Source: Chromera velia (taxonomy: Eukaryota; Sar; Chromeraceae). Taken from it: a DNA stretch of 22,603 nt. The notes beneath the pieces are model-generated. The model was given only the letters and a program-made list of their open reading frames with translations, did no database searches and was not told the DNA's origin. Each line of letters starts with the position of its first letter. Position 1 is the first letter of the stretch. The stretch is taken from contig JAHBMJ010001007.1 in assembly GCA_018398765.1 (NCBI GenBank), forward strand, positions 5,001 through 27,603, given 5' to 3'. The position numbers and the translations under genes are program-made. This document shows positions 1 to 10,485 of this stretch, in pieces.

Positions 1-60
1 TCTGTCTATCTGTCTCTCTGTCTATCTGTCTATCTGTCTGTCTATCTGTCGGTGTCTGTC
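1..60. repeat. CTGT/CTAT tetranucleotide microsatellite in an intron
   Basis: The window opens in a tract of TCTG and TCTA units. It lies in the intron before the first visible exon of the inositol-monophosphatase-like gene and runs almost into that intron's acceptor (TTTGCAG, ending at 69), so the repeat also supplies pyrimidine-rich sequence upstream of the splice site. Confidence 0.9.
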
Positions 61-69
61 TGTTTGCAG

Positions 70-2575
70 CCAATTTGGACCCGATGATGCGAGGATGTGC
101 CGCCGTGGCCCCCCACATCCGGACTCTGAGGCTCCTCGGGAGCGCTGCGATCATGTTCGCGTGGGTGGCCTGTGGAAGACTGACAGGGTGGGTCTTTCTG
201 TCAGACTAGCTACTGCAGAATGAATATTCAGAATTAAGGAAAATGCGGCCATAGAGTGACATAAAATGTGTTCGGGGGCAGGAAAAGAATGGTGGGGCTG
301 CGGAAAGGAAAAGGTTCTGCCGTTGAGGCAACGAGACACTGACAGACAGTCAAGTTTTCAGGTGCAATGTGAAACTGCGCCTTTCACGCCAATCAGCGTG
401 TGATGAGCACACGATGGATGACTCGGATAGCGTGCAGGATGATCTTTCGTAGAAGAGAAAGAGACCAGGGAGAAGATCTATTTATATTTCTCTTTTTCGA
501 TCGGCCTTGTATCCACATTCTCTCGTCTCGTCATGATTGCAGGGAGAGGGCAGGCATTGATTCCTCTTTGCGTCTTTTTCGTGCTTTTTCCCCCTGACGG
601 ACTGTTTTCCGATCCGTTTTTATCGGCCGAGCTTTGGCATTCGCCCTTCCTTCCTTCCTGTGGACTACCCAGTCCCTCCATCTATCTGCACTGCTCTTCT
701 GAGTGACTGGCTGTCAGGCTCACAGAATGCATCGTTGGCCGATTGGCTCTTGCATGCAGGTATTTTGAGATCGACCTCCACCCATGGGATCATGCGGCTG
801 GTTCGTTTCGCCTTTATTCTCTCCCTCGTTCCCTCTCTCTCTCCCCCCCCTCTGTGTGTGTGTGCTTCTTTGCATATGTAATTGTATTGGGATTGGAACA
901 GCTTTTTCACTGTGAGTGTACGTGTATGTATTGGAAGACCCATGAACACGGCTCTGTCGGAAGTCTCACACACTTACTTGCGGTGGTGCATGACGTGTTC
1001 TTTTGATTGCTGCGGTTTTCTTGAGCAATCCCTGAGAGCGCTGTTGTCAGTCTCTCCCGCATGGTATCTCGTTTTGTGATTCTGGTCTGTATACAGATCA
1101 ACGAATCAATCTATTGATATCGGCCTGTTCATGTCAGATTCGCTTTCGAATCTCACAATTTGGTCCAGTGCGTTGGCTCTTCTCGGTGTCACTTTCTGTT
1201 CTTGGGCCCGCCTCCCCTCCCAGAAAAGTGCGAGTTTCGCATCAGCCACGTCTCGAGAGAGGCACTCCTGCTTTGCCTTCGATCATGCAGTGCTTAACTT
1301 ACAATTTTCGTCTCTCTCTTTGTCCTGGGAGCTGATTCGTTTGCAGCAACGCCAACTTCGAATGCCGGGGAGAAAGAAGTAATGCGAATGCTTTCGTTGA
1401 AGTGGCGCGCTCTCGGTCTTCCTTTCTGTATTTCTCAAAGAAGCCTGGCTGTTGACGGTTTCGGAATTTGTATGCGTGCATGAATGGCCGAGAAGCACAA
1501 AACCGACGGATACATTAAGAATTGACTGATGTTTCAATCAAACGAAAAGCTGAGGCTGATTGATGCATGCAGGCGTGCTGATCGTGGAGGAAGCTGGGGG
1601 GAAGGTGACCGACATGGAAGGCAAACCTTACACGGTGGGTCCCTTCAGTCACCGATGCTCGCAGCACCCTGGCATATCCTGTGAATTGATGCACAATTAA
1701 AAGGAAACTTCTTCCTTAATTCGTTTGCTCTAGCTGTCCTTCTGGTTCTTCACGTGTCAGCTTCTTCGTACAGACAGACTTGCACGCACTTATGCTATCA
1801 CAAATTCTCCTGTTTGTTCAGAGAAGGATGCATGGCGCATGACAGCAAGACGGTGTCAAAAATGCCCATTGCTTTTCAGAAGGCCGACGGGCAGGCCTGA
1901 TGATCCTCTTCGTTTTCGTCTTTGAAGTTAGCATCACTCGCAAAGAAGAGAAAATGTCCCGCTCGGCTCTTCAGTCTCATCAATGAGATCATTTGTGATG
2001 CTGCTGCCAACGCGTGTGTATTCATTCACCTTGCGACTTGGAAAGGCGGGCATACAGACAACTAGAGAGGCAGGCAGGCTAACAGACCGGCAGGCAGGCA
2101 GGCAGGCAGGCAGACCGTTGGACAAAAGACAGTCATCTCACGTCTTTCCTGCGATTGAGAGTCGTGCTTCATTCAAACCCTTCCAGCATCTTCGTGCCGT
2201 AGGTCTACGTCTTTTTTTTTTTTTGAGTCTTGAAAGTCATCCCTGATGGACGGAGGGGGGCGATTCCTTACGCAGCTGCTGACGTGCACCGACTAAATGT
2301 TTGGTTACGCGTGTTCCACTTCAGTTTGTCGGCTCTTTACTCTCATTTGACTGCATGTAGAAACGCGGTCCAATCTCAGGGACAAGGAAAGTCCGTGGTC
2401 AGGTAAAATCATCGTCTGCACACAAGGTACACGGATCAAAGACAACTAATGAAGGGTTTTTCTTGTGTCTGTGCAGATCAGTAAAAGAGGGATCGTGGCG
2501 TCGAACGCGAGTACAGACGTCCATGAAACAATGCTAAGAGAGCTGAAAGCGGCAGATGCAATCAGGGCTGGGTAA
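70..2575 (+). CDS. Inositol monophosphatase family protein, last four exons (5' partial)
   Basis: Seen: exons at 70-187, 760-800, 1573-1634 and 2477-2575 (TAA stop) join in one frame with GT-AG introns and give the last ~105 residues. They read LRLLGSAAIMFAWVACGRLTG, YFEIDLHPWDHAAG, VLIVEEAGGKVTDMEGKPYT, then ISKRGIVASNAS and a charged tail. Known: the family removes phosphate from inositol phosphates or related small phosphate esters, using metal ions. The LGSAA strand and the WDxAAG motif, whose Asp binds metal, are hallmarks, and YxE..L.PWD.AAGVLIVEEAGG is most like bacterial SuhB and plant plastid IMPL1 types. Substrate and cell location cannot be told because the N-terminus, with the other metal ligands and any targeting peptide, lies outside the window. 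The linker between GKPYT and SKRG is short; an extra exon in the 840-bp last intron is possible but was not found. Family call firm, substrate open. Confidence 0.88.
2073..2113. repeat. CAGG tetranucleotide repeat
   Basis: A short GGCAGGCAGG tract in the third intron of the phosphatase-like gene. It is translated in some frames as a low-complexity peptide but has no coding support. Confidence 0.75.
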
Positions 2576-3340
2576 CATTGGATTTTACTGAATTCAAACA
2601 ATCTTAATTTTCAGTGTTTTCAAGGTTGTTTTGGAAACTGCTTTAATAATTTTTTGAAAAATCTATATGCGAGGCACAGTGATTTTTAAAAAATGTAACC
2701 ATTTTTTTTTTTTTTTAATCATCTGAGGTCTCAGTATAATCTGCAGGGAGATATATTTTTTGATACACCGTGGTAGCCCATGCATGGTAGCCAATCTATC
2801 TAGGCTACAATCATCTAAAATTTTAGTATTTGTTATTACTAAATAATAATACGTAGTAATCATCTAAATAACGATGAGGGGTTCAATTTAGTTCAATTTA
2901 CTGCATCATAGTCTGCATAAGTCTGCATGAGGGCTGAGAAAAGCTAGGCTAAGAAAAGAGCCATAGAGTGAGTATTCTTTTACTACTACTAGTATCAAAT
3001 TACCAACTTTGAATGCTGAGTGCATTGCCGCTGACGATCGACTGGGAGTAAAAAGAGAGCCTCACTCTGTGTTACTATGTGTCACTCTTGACCCTAAACT
3101 TCTTGAGTAAAACTTAATTCCCCAAAGATGTTTAATTTTATGTTGGGTTTTTTTATGTATGATGTCTTACATGTTCGATCTTTCTATAGTTTTTTTTTTT
3201 ATCATTGAATTTTTATAGTTTTTCTATAGTTGTTGTAGGATTACGATTAGGATAAGATTTATGTTCAGATAATTAGTTTCCTGCCCCAAATTAGCCCCCA
3301 ATACCAAGCGTTCGACGTGCGGCGTCCAGGAAAAGCGTTA
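2576..3340. other. AT-rich intergenic stretch without a gene
   Basis: Base composition changes sharply just after the phosphatase-like stop codon: T and A runs dominate (for example a 15-T run near 2702 and T runs near 3190), and no frame holds a convincing exon. The junction at about 3300 back to GC-balanced sequence is also sharp. This looks like degraded transposon or inserted DNA resembling the other AT-rich islands at 7320-8640 and 12340-12950, but no terminal repeats were found. Confidence 0.5.
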
Positions 3341-3764
3341 GCACGCGTTGGACCTTAATTCCTGGCCGGTCTGGGGAAACGACTATCGAATTAAGAGTAC
3401 GATGTGTACGTGCATCGGCCCTGTCGAAATACCTCGGCGCGCATCGCGCGCCCGTACACAATACCACCTGCAGGCTTTGTGTTTTGTCACGCTGCTGGTC
3501 CCGGAAGCACGACGGTCCGAGCTTCGAGAAAACTGGACAGATTGTAAGATTCGATCTTTGATGATCTTTGTCTCATTGCAGTATGCCACAATATGGCAGC
3601 CACATTATGCCACCACTCTTTTTTTCTTGAGGTGCCAGCAGAGACGAAGGCGTTTAATCAGATGGTCCGCTGGATCGTCACAGAGACGACTGCCCGGAGA
3701 CGGGTTGCAATGCCTGCTCGGGTTTTCCTGTGAAGTTATTCTGCTTCGGGGATTTTTATGCAAT

Positions 3765-6526
3765 ATGACGTTTCTTGTATTTTGTGTCTTGTGCCTGTGT
3801 GTGTGCGTCTGCTCTGGCCAAACTGCGGTGCAGAAGGTGGTGGAGACTCTCCGGTACCTTCACGAGAAGGTTTCGTCCGAAAGGGACGTTGAGGAAGTCT
3901 CTTTTGCAAGATACGACAGCTTCTGCACAAACAATGGGGATGCGCAGAGAGACGAGGTTTCCAGGACGAAGCAGGAAATAGAGACGCTTGACAAGGAGTT
4001 GAGGCAACTGAGTGATGCACAGGTGGAGATAAAGCTCCAGAGAGAAACTGCCGCCTCAGAGCTCTTGTCTCTACAAGAGCAGCTCCAGGCAGAACAAACA
4101 AAGCGGGAGACGGGAAAAACGGAGTATTTAAAAAAATACACTTCTGTAACCAAAGGATTAGATGCCCTGAAAATTGCTATTTCCCGTCTCGAAGCCTCCT
4201 TGAAGATCTCCTCTTCCCTCTCCCTCCTTCAGCGCTCTTCTTCCTCCTCTTCCCGAGAGTCCCTCAGCTCTGCCCTGCAGGAAGGTCACCGTTTGCTCCG
4301 AGCGCTGAAAAAAGAGGAAAGTGGGGAGAGCAGAGAGGGAGGGGACTCTGATTCGGTTCTTCAGATGTTAAAGACTCTCCAATCCCAATTTGAAGAGAAA
4401 AGGGAGAGCATACAGAGAGAAGAGGCTGCAGCCCTGCACATCCATGAACAGACGCTCAAACAGTTGCGTCACTCTGCCGAGCTAAAAGAACAGCATATCT
4501 CCAGAAGAGACGACGAGATCAAATGGCACGACACCCTTGTGGCAACCAAAAGTGCCGAATTGGCCTCTCTGCGCCAAACCGTGTCTGCAGTGCAGGCCTC
4601 CCTCTCAGCTCTAGACGCAGAGTGTGAGTCCAAAAGGAAGCTGATGGAGGAAAGGAGAGAGGGAAGAACCAGAGAGCTCACCGGTCTCGCCGGAGCCCTT
4701 CACATTGTAGAGACCAAAATTCTCCCCCTTGATCCGTCTGCAGAGTCCTCCGTTTCCCCCTCTGTCTCTCTCGCACAGACAGACACAGAGACCGAGTCTT
4801 CCATCTCCGTCTCCAGCCTAGGAGAGAGAGGATCCCCCACCCGTACTGTTGCGCAGAAGCGAAGGCAAATAAATAGTCACAGAAGAGAGCTTAGCCTTCA
4901 CCCAGGGCAGACATCTCTCTCCGATGCTGTCTCTCTGCTGCGTCAAAACAACGATAGGGAGACCAACTCGATCGCAGACGCACTCGCATCTTCCCTCGTC
5001 TCTGATGAGGGGATCGATAGTCCCGCTTCACTCACAGAAGCTCCTCCTGGGGGTTCATCAGAGGGGGGGCTGGGGCCCGCTCGTTCAGCAGCCTTGGAGA
5101 GAGTGAGGCAGATGATGCGGGAGTTGATTGGAAGACTTGAGAAACAGGCGAGGGAGGAAGAGAGCCACAAGCAGTGGTGTGACACGCAGGTAGGCAGGCA
5201 AGCTGTGTCGATCTGTGATGCTGTGGGTACGTGGTTTGTCACGTCGTACCTGTTTTTTGCGATGTCATACATTTGTGAGATGGTGAGGTCGAAAGAGCAA
5301 ACACGCAAGAAAGCGGGCAGGGATGGAGTGAAGGGGATTCCGGGATTCCTGTGTTTTTTGTTTGCTGTTATTGTTTGCATGTTGCCGTTTTCCTTCGACG
5401 CAATTCTCCCTCCTTCCGTTTCTTTGTCCGTTTCCACCCTTCCCCGTCTCTGTCCCTTTTTCTCCTTCCACCACCTCTACCTATTGCCGGTGCATAAGCC
5501 CAGACTCCCGGCGGCAGTTTTTCTTCGTTAAAAAACGGTCCGTATTCAAGGAGAGCAGCAAACGCTCAGAAGTGGTTGGAAGGGTGCTTCAACCCCCCAC
5601 TGCGCACAGAAGCATCAGCACAGAAGTATAATCATGGACAAGTCCCCATATCCTCTCTGTCGCCCTCTTATTCCAATCTCCTCCTAATTCTATTCATTCC
5701 ATGCATGCAGACTTCCCGCCTGGAAGGAGAGAAGAAGGCGCTGCACTCGAAACTTCGAGAGGGCGCCTCCCTTTTTGCCTCGATGACAGCCGAAATAGAG
5801 GCGCTCGCGGGAGAGAAGGCCTCTGCAGAGACCCGCCTTCAGGCCCTGAAAAGAGAGCTGGAGGAGGCGGGTGCCCTCAGGCTAGTTGAGCAGTCAGAGA
5901 ATGAACAGGCACAGGCTGACGCGCGAGAAGGCGCAGGGGCGGTGGAAGAGGCCAAGGGCATTCTCTCCGCTTTTCTTGACATTGAGGGGGGGGCAGGGGG
6001 GACGCCGACTGTGCCTCCCTCGGTCCTTTTGAGTCAAGTGAAAGAGCACACACAGGGGAGGGGGGAGGAACATAGAGGAAGAAACGAAAGGGCCCCGGCA
6101 TCCCCTTTTGAAGGGCCCTACCGCAGTGTCCACACCGGAACACCCGGGGTCCTCGACATGCTCCATGTTGTCAAAACAGAATTCCTCAGAGCTGCCCAGG
6201 AGGCCTCGAATGCCGAGGCGGCCGCATCGGTCGAGCACTCGAATTTTGAGCAGAAGATGCAGAAGGAAATTGCGGAGAAGGAGGGTCTGATTGAGCAGAG
6301 GAAAGCTGATCTTGATGAATCCAAGACGGCTGTCTCCAAGGCAGAGAGCGAGATCTCATCCCAGAGGGAAGAGATGACGAAGATTTTGGAGGAGGCTGCG
6401 GCTGTGTCTGCTGCCTGCGTGGGGGGGGGGGAGACGAGTGCCGATCGGATAGAGAGGCGAGAAGACCAGATTGAAAGTCTCAGAGCATCTCTCGACATTT
6501 TGAGAGCTCATGAGGGGGTGTCATGA
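3765..6526 (+). CDS. Secreted coiled-coil protein of an alveolate-expanded family
   Basis: Two exons, 3765-5189 and 5711-6526, join in phase 0 (CAG/GTAGGC donor, TGCATGCAG acceptor) to about 746 residues. The frame is open upstream to 3348, but the Met at 3765 starts a classic signal peptide (MTFLVFCVLCLCVCVCSGQ), so I chose it. The mature part begins AVQKVVETLRYLHEKV, then YDSFC, followed by long heptad-like Glu/Lys/Gln-rich helices. A Ser-rich break lies near residues 125-150, and an acidic, Ser/Pro/Thr-rich low-complexity zone covers about residues 325-440. The first exon ends with EESHKQWCDTQ, and the protein ends with SADRIERREDQIESLRASLDIL. Known, from memory: dinoflagellates and relatives carry many proteins with the order signal peptide, AV.KV...L..L, Y..FC, a coiled coil, HK.WCD and a terminal ER..RE.EI..L..AL.IL. 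Their function is not established. Secretion or an endomembrane location is inferred from the signal peptide. The C-terminus is complete. Confidence 0.85.
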
Positions 6527-6599
6527 TTGCGTCTTATTGTCTGTTTTGTAACTGCATTTCTTTGCTGCTGTTGAAGGGTGGTAATTTAATTTAATCTCG

Positions 6600-6600
6600 A

Positions 6601-6633
<33 letters not shown>

Positions 6634-6663
6634 GTGTGAGTATGTGTGTGTGAGTGTGCGTGT
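6600..6663. repeat. (TG)n microsatellite
   Basis: About 64 bases of nearly pure TG dinucleotides with a few interruptions, just downstream of the coiled-coil gene. It ends in a GCAG that resembles a splice acceptor, but the sequence behind it has no long open frame, so I do not call an exon. Confidence 0.9.
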
Positions 6664-6759
6664 GTTTTGCAGTACTTCAAACCGGTGCATGGGAGGACAT
6701 GACACTCGATTCGCTTGGGAAAAGAACGTGGTGTCCTGTGAATATTCAAGATTCATAGA

Positions 6760-6910
6760 AAGAGAGACAGGCAGACAGAAAGCGAACGGACAGACGAGAG
6801 AGACTGACAGACAGATAGACAAAGAGTCAGACATAAAAAAGGACTGACGGACAGGCAGAAATGGACAAGCAGACTGACAGATAGACAGCGAACGGACAGA
6901 CACACAGTCT

Positions 6911-6944
<34 letters not shown>

Positions 6945-7022
6945 AAGAAAGAAAGACAGAAAGGAAAAAAAAAAGAAACATAGAGAGACAGCTAGAGAGA
7001 GAGAGAGAAAGAGAGTGAGAAA
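6760..7022. repeat. ACAG/GAGA purine-rich microsatellite block
   Basis: An imperfect ACAG, AGAC and GAGA repeat field of about 260 bp, with a pure core near 6915-6945. All long frames crossing it are Ser/Leu or Asp/Arg low-complexity readings of the repeat. No gene is seen from 6527 to 8640. Confidence 0.85.
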
Positions 7023-7392
7023 AAAAGACGACAACGAATTTGTGGATGGCCCGTATACCGATGTACGTCTGCATTCGTGCGGCGCTTCGCCACCTCCTTT
7101 TCCGCCTTCTTTCTCGACCAATCTGCTGCATGTCTGTTTAATTCAACCTTTCTGGGGAAGCCAGAGAGGGGGGGAGGATGAGGCAACAGCGGGAGATAGG
7201 CGAGCGGAAACTGGAGAAAATTTGTCTAGAAACATGTATAGAGAGACGAACATGCTAGCACACATGCGCACCATGACACACGACCCCCCGACTCCACTTT
7301 CACGGAGAATCATTCTTTAATCCATTTAAACGAAAAAGTCGATTAGTTGAGTTCAGTTAACTATCACTGACAACACCATCTGCTTAAAGTCC

Positions 7393-7462
7393 TTGAGGTC
7401 TAGCTTGAAGTCATACTCTCTGCTGTCGTTGAGGTCTAGCTTGAAGTCATACTCTCTGCTGT
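7393..7462 (+). repeat. 36-bp tandem duplication (two copies)
   Basis: The segment starting TTGAGGTCTAGCTTGAAGTC and ending CTCTGCTGT occurs at 7393-7426 and again at 7429-7462 with no visible differences, a period of 36 bp. The perfect match suggests a recent duplication. Confidence 0.85.
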
Positions 7463-7579
7463 TCTTTGACTTCTTGCCAATATGTTATATAGAACTTTGA
7501 ACGTTTTACTAGACTCACAATGATGTCATTCATTGTTATCAATGACACTAACCATAATATCAAGTATCATGATGCTAAG

Positions 7580-7615
7580 GGGGGGGGGGGNNNNNNNNNN
7601 NNNGGGGGGGGGGGG
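7580..7615. other. Assembly gap inside a poly-G run
   Basis: Thirteen N bases at 7591-7603 are flanked on both sides by runs of ten or more G. The true length of the G homopolymer or the gap is unknown, so the two sides may not be accurately joined. Confidence 0.95.
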
Positions 7616-7687
7616 TGCAAACCTAGGTGTAAACGCTATTCAAATCTTAGGGTCAAACTAGGTTAAAACTGTTTACTATAATGTTTA

Positions 7688-7752
7688 TAGTTAGTTTAGT
7701 TAGTTAGTTAGTTGTCCATGGGGTCCTAAACTAAACTAACTACCTAACTACT
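7688..7752. repeat. Inverted repeat able to form a hairpin
   Basis: Arms at about 7688-7713 (TAGTTAGTTTAGTTAGTTAG and continuing) and 7726-7752 (CTAAACTAAACTAACTACCT and continuing) are near-complementary, with a loop around TGTCCATGGGGTCC. A foldback of a TTAG-type repeat is the simplest reading. Confidence 0.75.
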
Positions 7753-8555
7753 ACAATATGTCTACTAGTACTAGTATACCTAGACTAGTACTAGTAAAGT
7801 CCACGCCAGAGTTATTAAAGTGTTTTAACTGTGTTAAACCAATATATTTAGCTAAAGTTTGGATCTTCGGTTATGTTTTAGCCAAATATATCCAAATATA
7901 AACGGAATTAAGCACAAATATTTGAAAAATGTGTGTTCCATTCTTAAAAAATCGTTTGTATCCCACAAAAATTATCAATATAATGGCAATATATTAATTA
8001 TATAACTATGCCTGTATAGCAATTTTACCACTGAATCATTATTAGTATCCGTTAGCAATTATGTACAATTATGGCGTCACTTCCCGCGTAAGTCGAGGCC
8101 TGGCAGTGAACCGCGTCCCGCGGGGCAAACCCGGCCAAGCTGCAACACTAATCAAATATTCTAGCAGATATTCTTATCTGAGATATATATCTTGTCAATG
8201 TTGTTATATATGTGAATCATTCTATTTAAAATTCTGTACACTATTGTACATTGTTAAGCAACACAACTAGCAACACAATAATTTTAAAACTTCAGTATGC
8301 ATGAGCCTGCTATGAGGAAAAATTTTCATGATTCACCATCTGACTTCGATATACAAAAAAAGAGTCAGTTTAAATTAGGTCAGTTAGCTTTAATTTATTA
8401 ATAATAGACTCATCTATACGCTAGTCTATATGTACATAATACGACCAGTCTTTTGTAGTGTTGTCCCCAGTACTTTCCTTCATTTATGGGGGCAAATTCC
8501 CCTTAATTGCAAACACATTTTTTTAAATCTTTTAAACGTTTTTGTTCCTTCGATC

Positions 8556-8592
8556 TAGGCGACGCACAGTGGTAAAAAAAAAAATAAAAAAA
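8556..8592 (+). repeat. Left copy of an inverted repeat (CTAGGCGACGCACAGTGGTA + A-run)
   Basis: CTAGGCGACGCACAGTGGTA followed by an A-run occurs here on the + strand and again on the - strand at about 12585-12620. The copies face each other across 4 kb. They could be terminal inverted repeats of one large element, or two unrelated insertions of the same short element in opposite directions. Confidence 0.7.
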
Positions 8593-9242
8593 TCTGAAAA
8601 CGTCTATTCTTTTTAAAAAAAAAAAAAATTATTGTGAGGACTAGTGTGAGGAAGTCAGGCAGTCAAAAGAAAAGAAGCAGTCAGGATGGCTGACGGCCAC
8701 CCCCCTGAAGGAACACGGAATGAATCTCAGCCCAGACGAATTCCAAGATGCGATGACAATCCGATATCAGGGGAGGGTAAAGGGGGAGAAGAGCAGATGC
8801 GAGGGATGTGGGGGAAGGTGGAGTCTGCAACATGCCCTTAACTGCCCAGTCGGGGGACTGTCGACGCTGCGACATGACGAAGTCAACCGTATGTGGGCGA
8901 GTCTAGCAGCGGAAGCATACCCTGCGGGAGTGGTCCACGCAAAGGAGCCGATCATTAGGGAGGAAGGGGAGGTGCAGGGATGTCTGGTGCTAAGGGGGAA
9001 CTTCCAAGTCCGGGGGGCCTATGTTCCACAAAGGCTGGCAATTTTCGATACCAGGGTGATAAACCCACACGCCGCCTCGAGGGAGAAAGTGACCTGGACT
9101 CAAGCCCTCAAAGCAGCAGCAGAAGAAAAGAAGAGGAAACATGGGCAGGCAAGCGCGGACAGAGGGTGCGACTTCACTCCACTCATGAGTGCGGTCGACG
9201 AGACGATGGAGGGGGAGGCAAAGATGTTCTTGAAGAGGATGG

Positions 9243-9290
9243 CGCACGGACGTGGGCAGGCGGGACATGAGGGGGGTCTTAATCAAACCG
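9243..9290 (+). repeat. Left terminal inverted repeat of the nested element
   Basis: It starts CGCACGGACGTGGG and continues through GGACATGAGGGGGGTC to about AATCAAACCGG. It pairs with 10438-10485 read on the opposite strand, with the main differences at GCAGG/GTGGG and AATC/AATT. Confidence 0.85.
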
Positions 9291-10485
9291 GACCTCGCCG
9301 CCCATACTGCACGATTTTGGCCTCGTATGGGGAAAGGAGAAGAGAGCCCTGCCTTCCTTTCTTCCCGCTTCTGAACCCCATCCAACTCACCTAGGAGACG
9401 TCAGTTCGCCTCTCTAGACTCTCTCTAGCTGCTTGGTGCAGAAAAAACGACTCCAATACACACGGGGAGTGCAAAGAACGGACGTCTGAGCTCTGACACC
9501 TGAAGAGGCCAAAGAGGCCTCCCTGGACTCAGAAGTGAATAAAGGGCTGTGATGCATCAATGATGATAAAATGCATACCGACACACTCCATCTGGTCCAG
9601 GTAACTTAGTTCCAACAGGAGACAACGAATGGTTGGTGCACTGTGGACTTCAAGTGACAAGTCTGCCCAGGAACAGAAAGATACACTCCAGGGGGCAGCC
9701 TATGTGAAATCGCCGGAAGACCTTTCTCTTTCTTGAGTGCCTCCAACCTGCATCCAGCGCACAGAGGTACTGCCCAACACGCATACGATCATGTCTAGAG
9801 GGAATGAGCAAGACAGAACGACCTACCAGGGGAAGTGGAAGTCGATCAATGCTCCAGAGACGTCATTTCACCACAACAAAGTAACAACAGAATCTCACCC
9901 TCCCAAAACCAGCAGACGCACCGGAAACCGATCCCACTGCTCCCAGAGGATGACAACAGACCTAAAGCCTTCAGCAAAATTGACGGGGACGACTTTCATG
10001 ACTTCCTGGTGAAAAGAAAGAATGTTGCTCAGGAGGCCAGAAGGGGCAATTCCTGACTGTTCGCAGTATCAACTGCCAAACCCATCCAAGCAGACCAGCG
10101 GTGCAACAAGACTTCACCCTGACACAGACACAAGCTGTCTGGTCTTAAAGGAGGGGAATGGTGCGACTTTTACCACCAATACTGCTCTGGACAACAAGAA
10201 GGAAAGCAAGGCAAGAGGGAACGAACTTGGCCCTCTGCAGACATCTGTGAGCTTTCTGAGGTTTTTTCAGACATTTTGGTGATTTTGAGGGTGACCCCGG
10301 AAAGTTGCGGTCAAAATTTCGCCAGATTTGAAATGCCGGGGTCCTGACGATCATTTTGGTAGGTCGCGGGCCTCTGGGGCCACCGGGGCCGCCAGATAAG
10401 GCCATACTGCACGTTTTTGGCTTCGTATGGGGTCCTACCGTTTAATTAAGACCCCCCTCATGTCCCGCCCACCCACGTCCGTGCG
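9244..10485. mobile_element. 1.24-kb non-autonomous element with ~47-bp terminal inverted repeats, nested in the retroelement ORF
   Basis: The left end (about 9243-9290, starting CGCACGGACGTGGG) and right end (about 10438-10485, ending CCCACGTCCGTGCG) are inverted copies differing at roughly three positions. Just inside each end is a small hairpin unit, CCATACTGCACG....CGTATGGGG, at 9301-9332 and 10402-10432. The flanking triplet GGC at 9241-9243 and 10486-10488 is a candidate 3-bp target duplication. Deleting the element plus one GGC restores the host reading frame exactly (RMA to ERLTEK). The interior, 9400-10390, has only short unrecognisable frames, so it probably encodes no transposase. 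The superfamily is unresolved: a 3-bp duplication would fit PIF/Harbinger or CACTA types, but the termini are not diagnostic. Confidence 0.8.
10438..10485 (-). repeat. Right terminal inverted repeat of the nested element
   Basis: It reads CCGTTTAATTAAGACCCCCC on the + strand and ends CCCACGTCCGTGCG, the inverse of 9243-9290. The retroelement frame resumes two bases after it. Confidence 0.85.

Larger units (their letters stand above)
7320..8640. other. AT-rich island without a recognisable gene
   Basis: Strongly AT-rich sequence with short A and T runs. It holds a 36-bp tandem duplication, an assembly gap and a 26-bp stem hairpin, listed separately. A small GC-rich patch at about 8078-8130 (around CCGCGTCCCGCGGGGC) stands out against the background. 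No exon is supported; the open frame from 8061 has no recognisable content. This is probably old or non-autonomous transposon DNA. Confidence 0.5.

Noticed and set aside
3348..3764. Upstream extension of the coiled-coil ORF to a Met at 3348
   Set aside because: The extra 139 residues are Arg/Cys-rich without family resemblance, and the Met at 3765 gives a clean signal peptide directly followed by the family's first motif.
5190..5531. ORF read-through after residue 475 of the coiled-coil protein
   Set aside because: It follows a CAG/GTAGGC donor, loses coiled-coil character and becomes Leu/Phe/Pro-rich; splicing to 5711 restores the family pattern in phase.
6664..6720. Possible exon after TTTTGCAG at about 6671
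   Set aside because: Frames close quickly and nothing joins it to a neighbouring gene; the acceptor-like motif follows a chance (TG)n tract.
6586..7131. 181-residue Ser/Leu/Cys-rich frame on the - strand
   Set aside because: It is a translation of the (TG)n and ACAG microsatellites with no non-repetitive conserved part.
7688..7752. CRISPR-like or regulatory repeat
   Set aside because: It is a single foldback in eukaryotic DNA with no regular spacers.
9737..10405. Short frames on both strands inside the nested element
   Set aside because: They overlap each other, show no motif and lie in sequence whose only clear function is between the inverted repeats; they could still be remnants of a captured gene.
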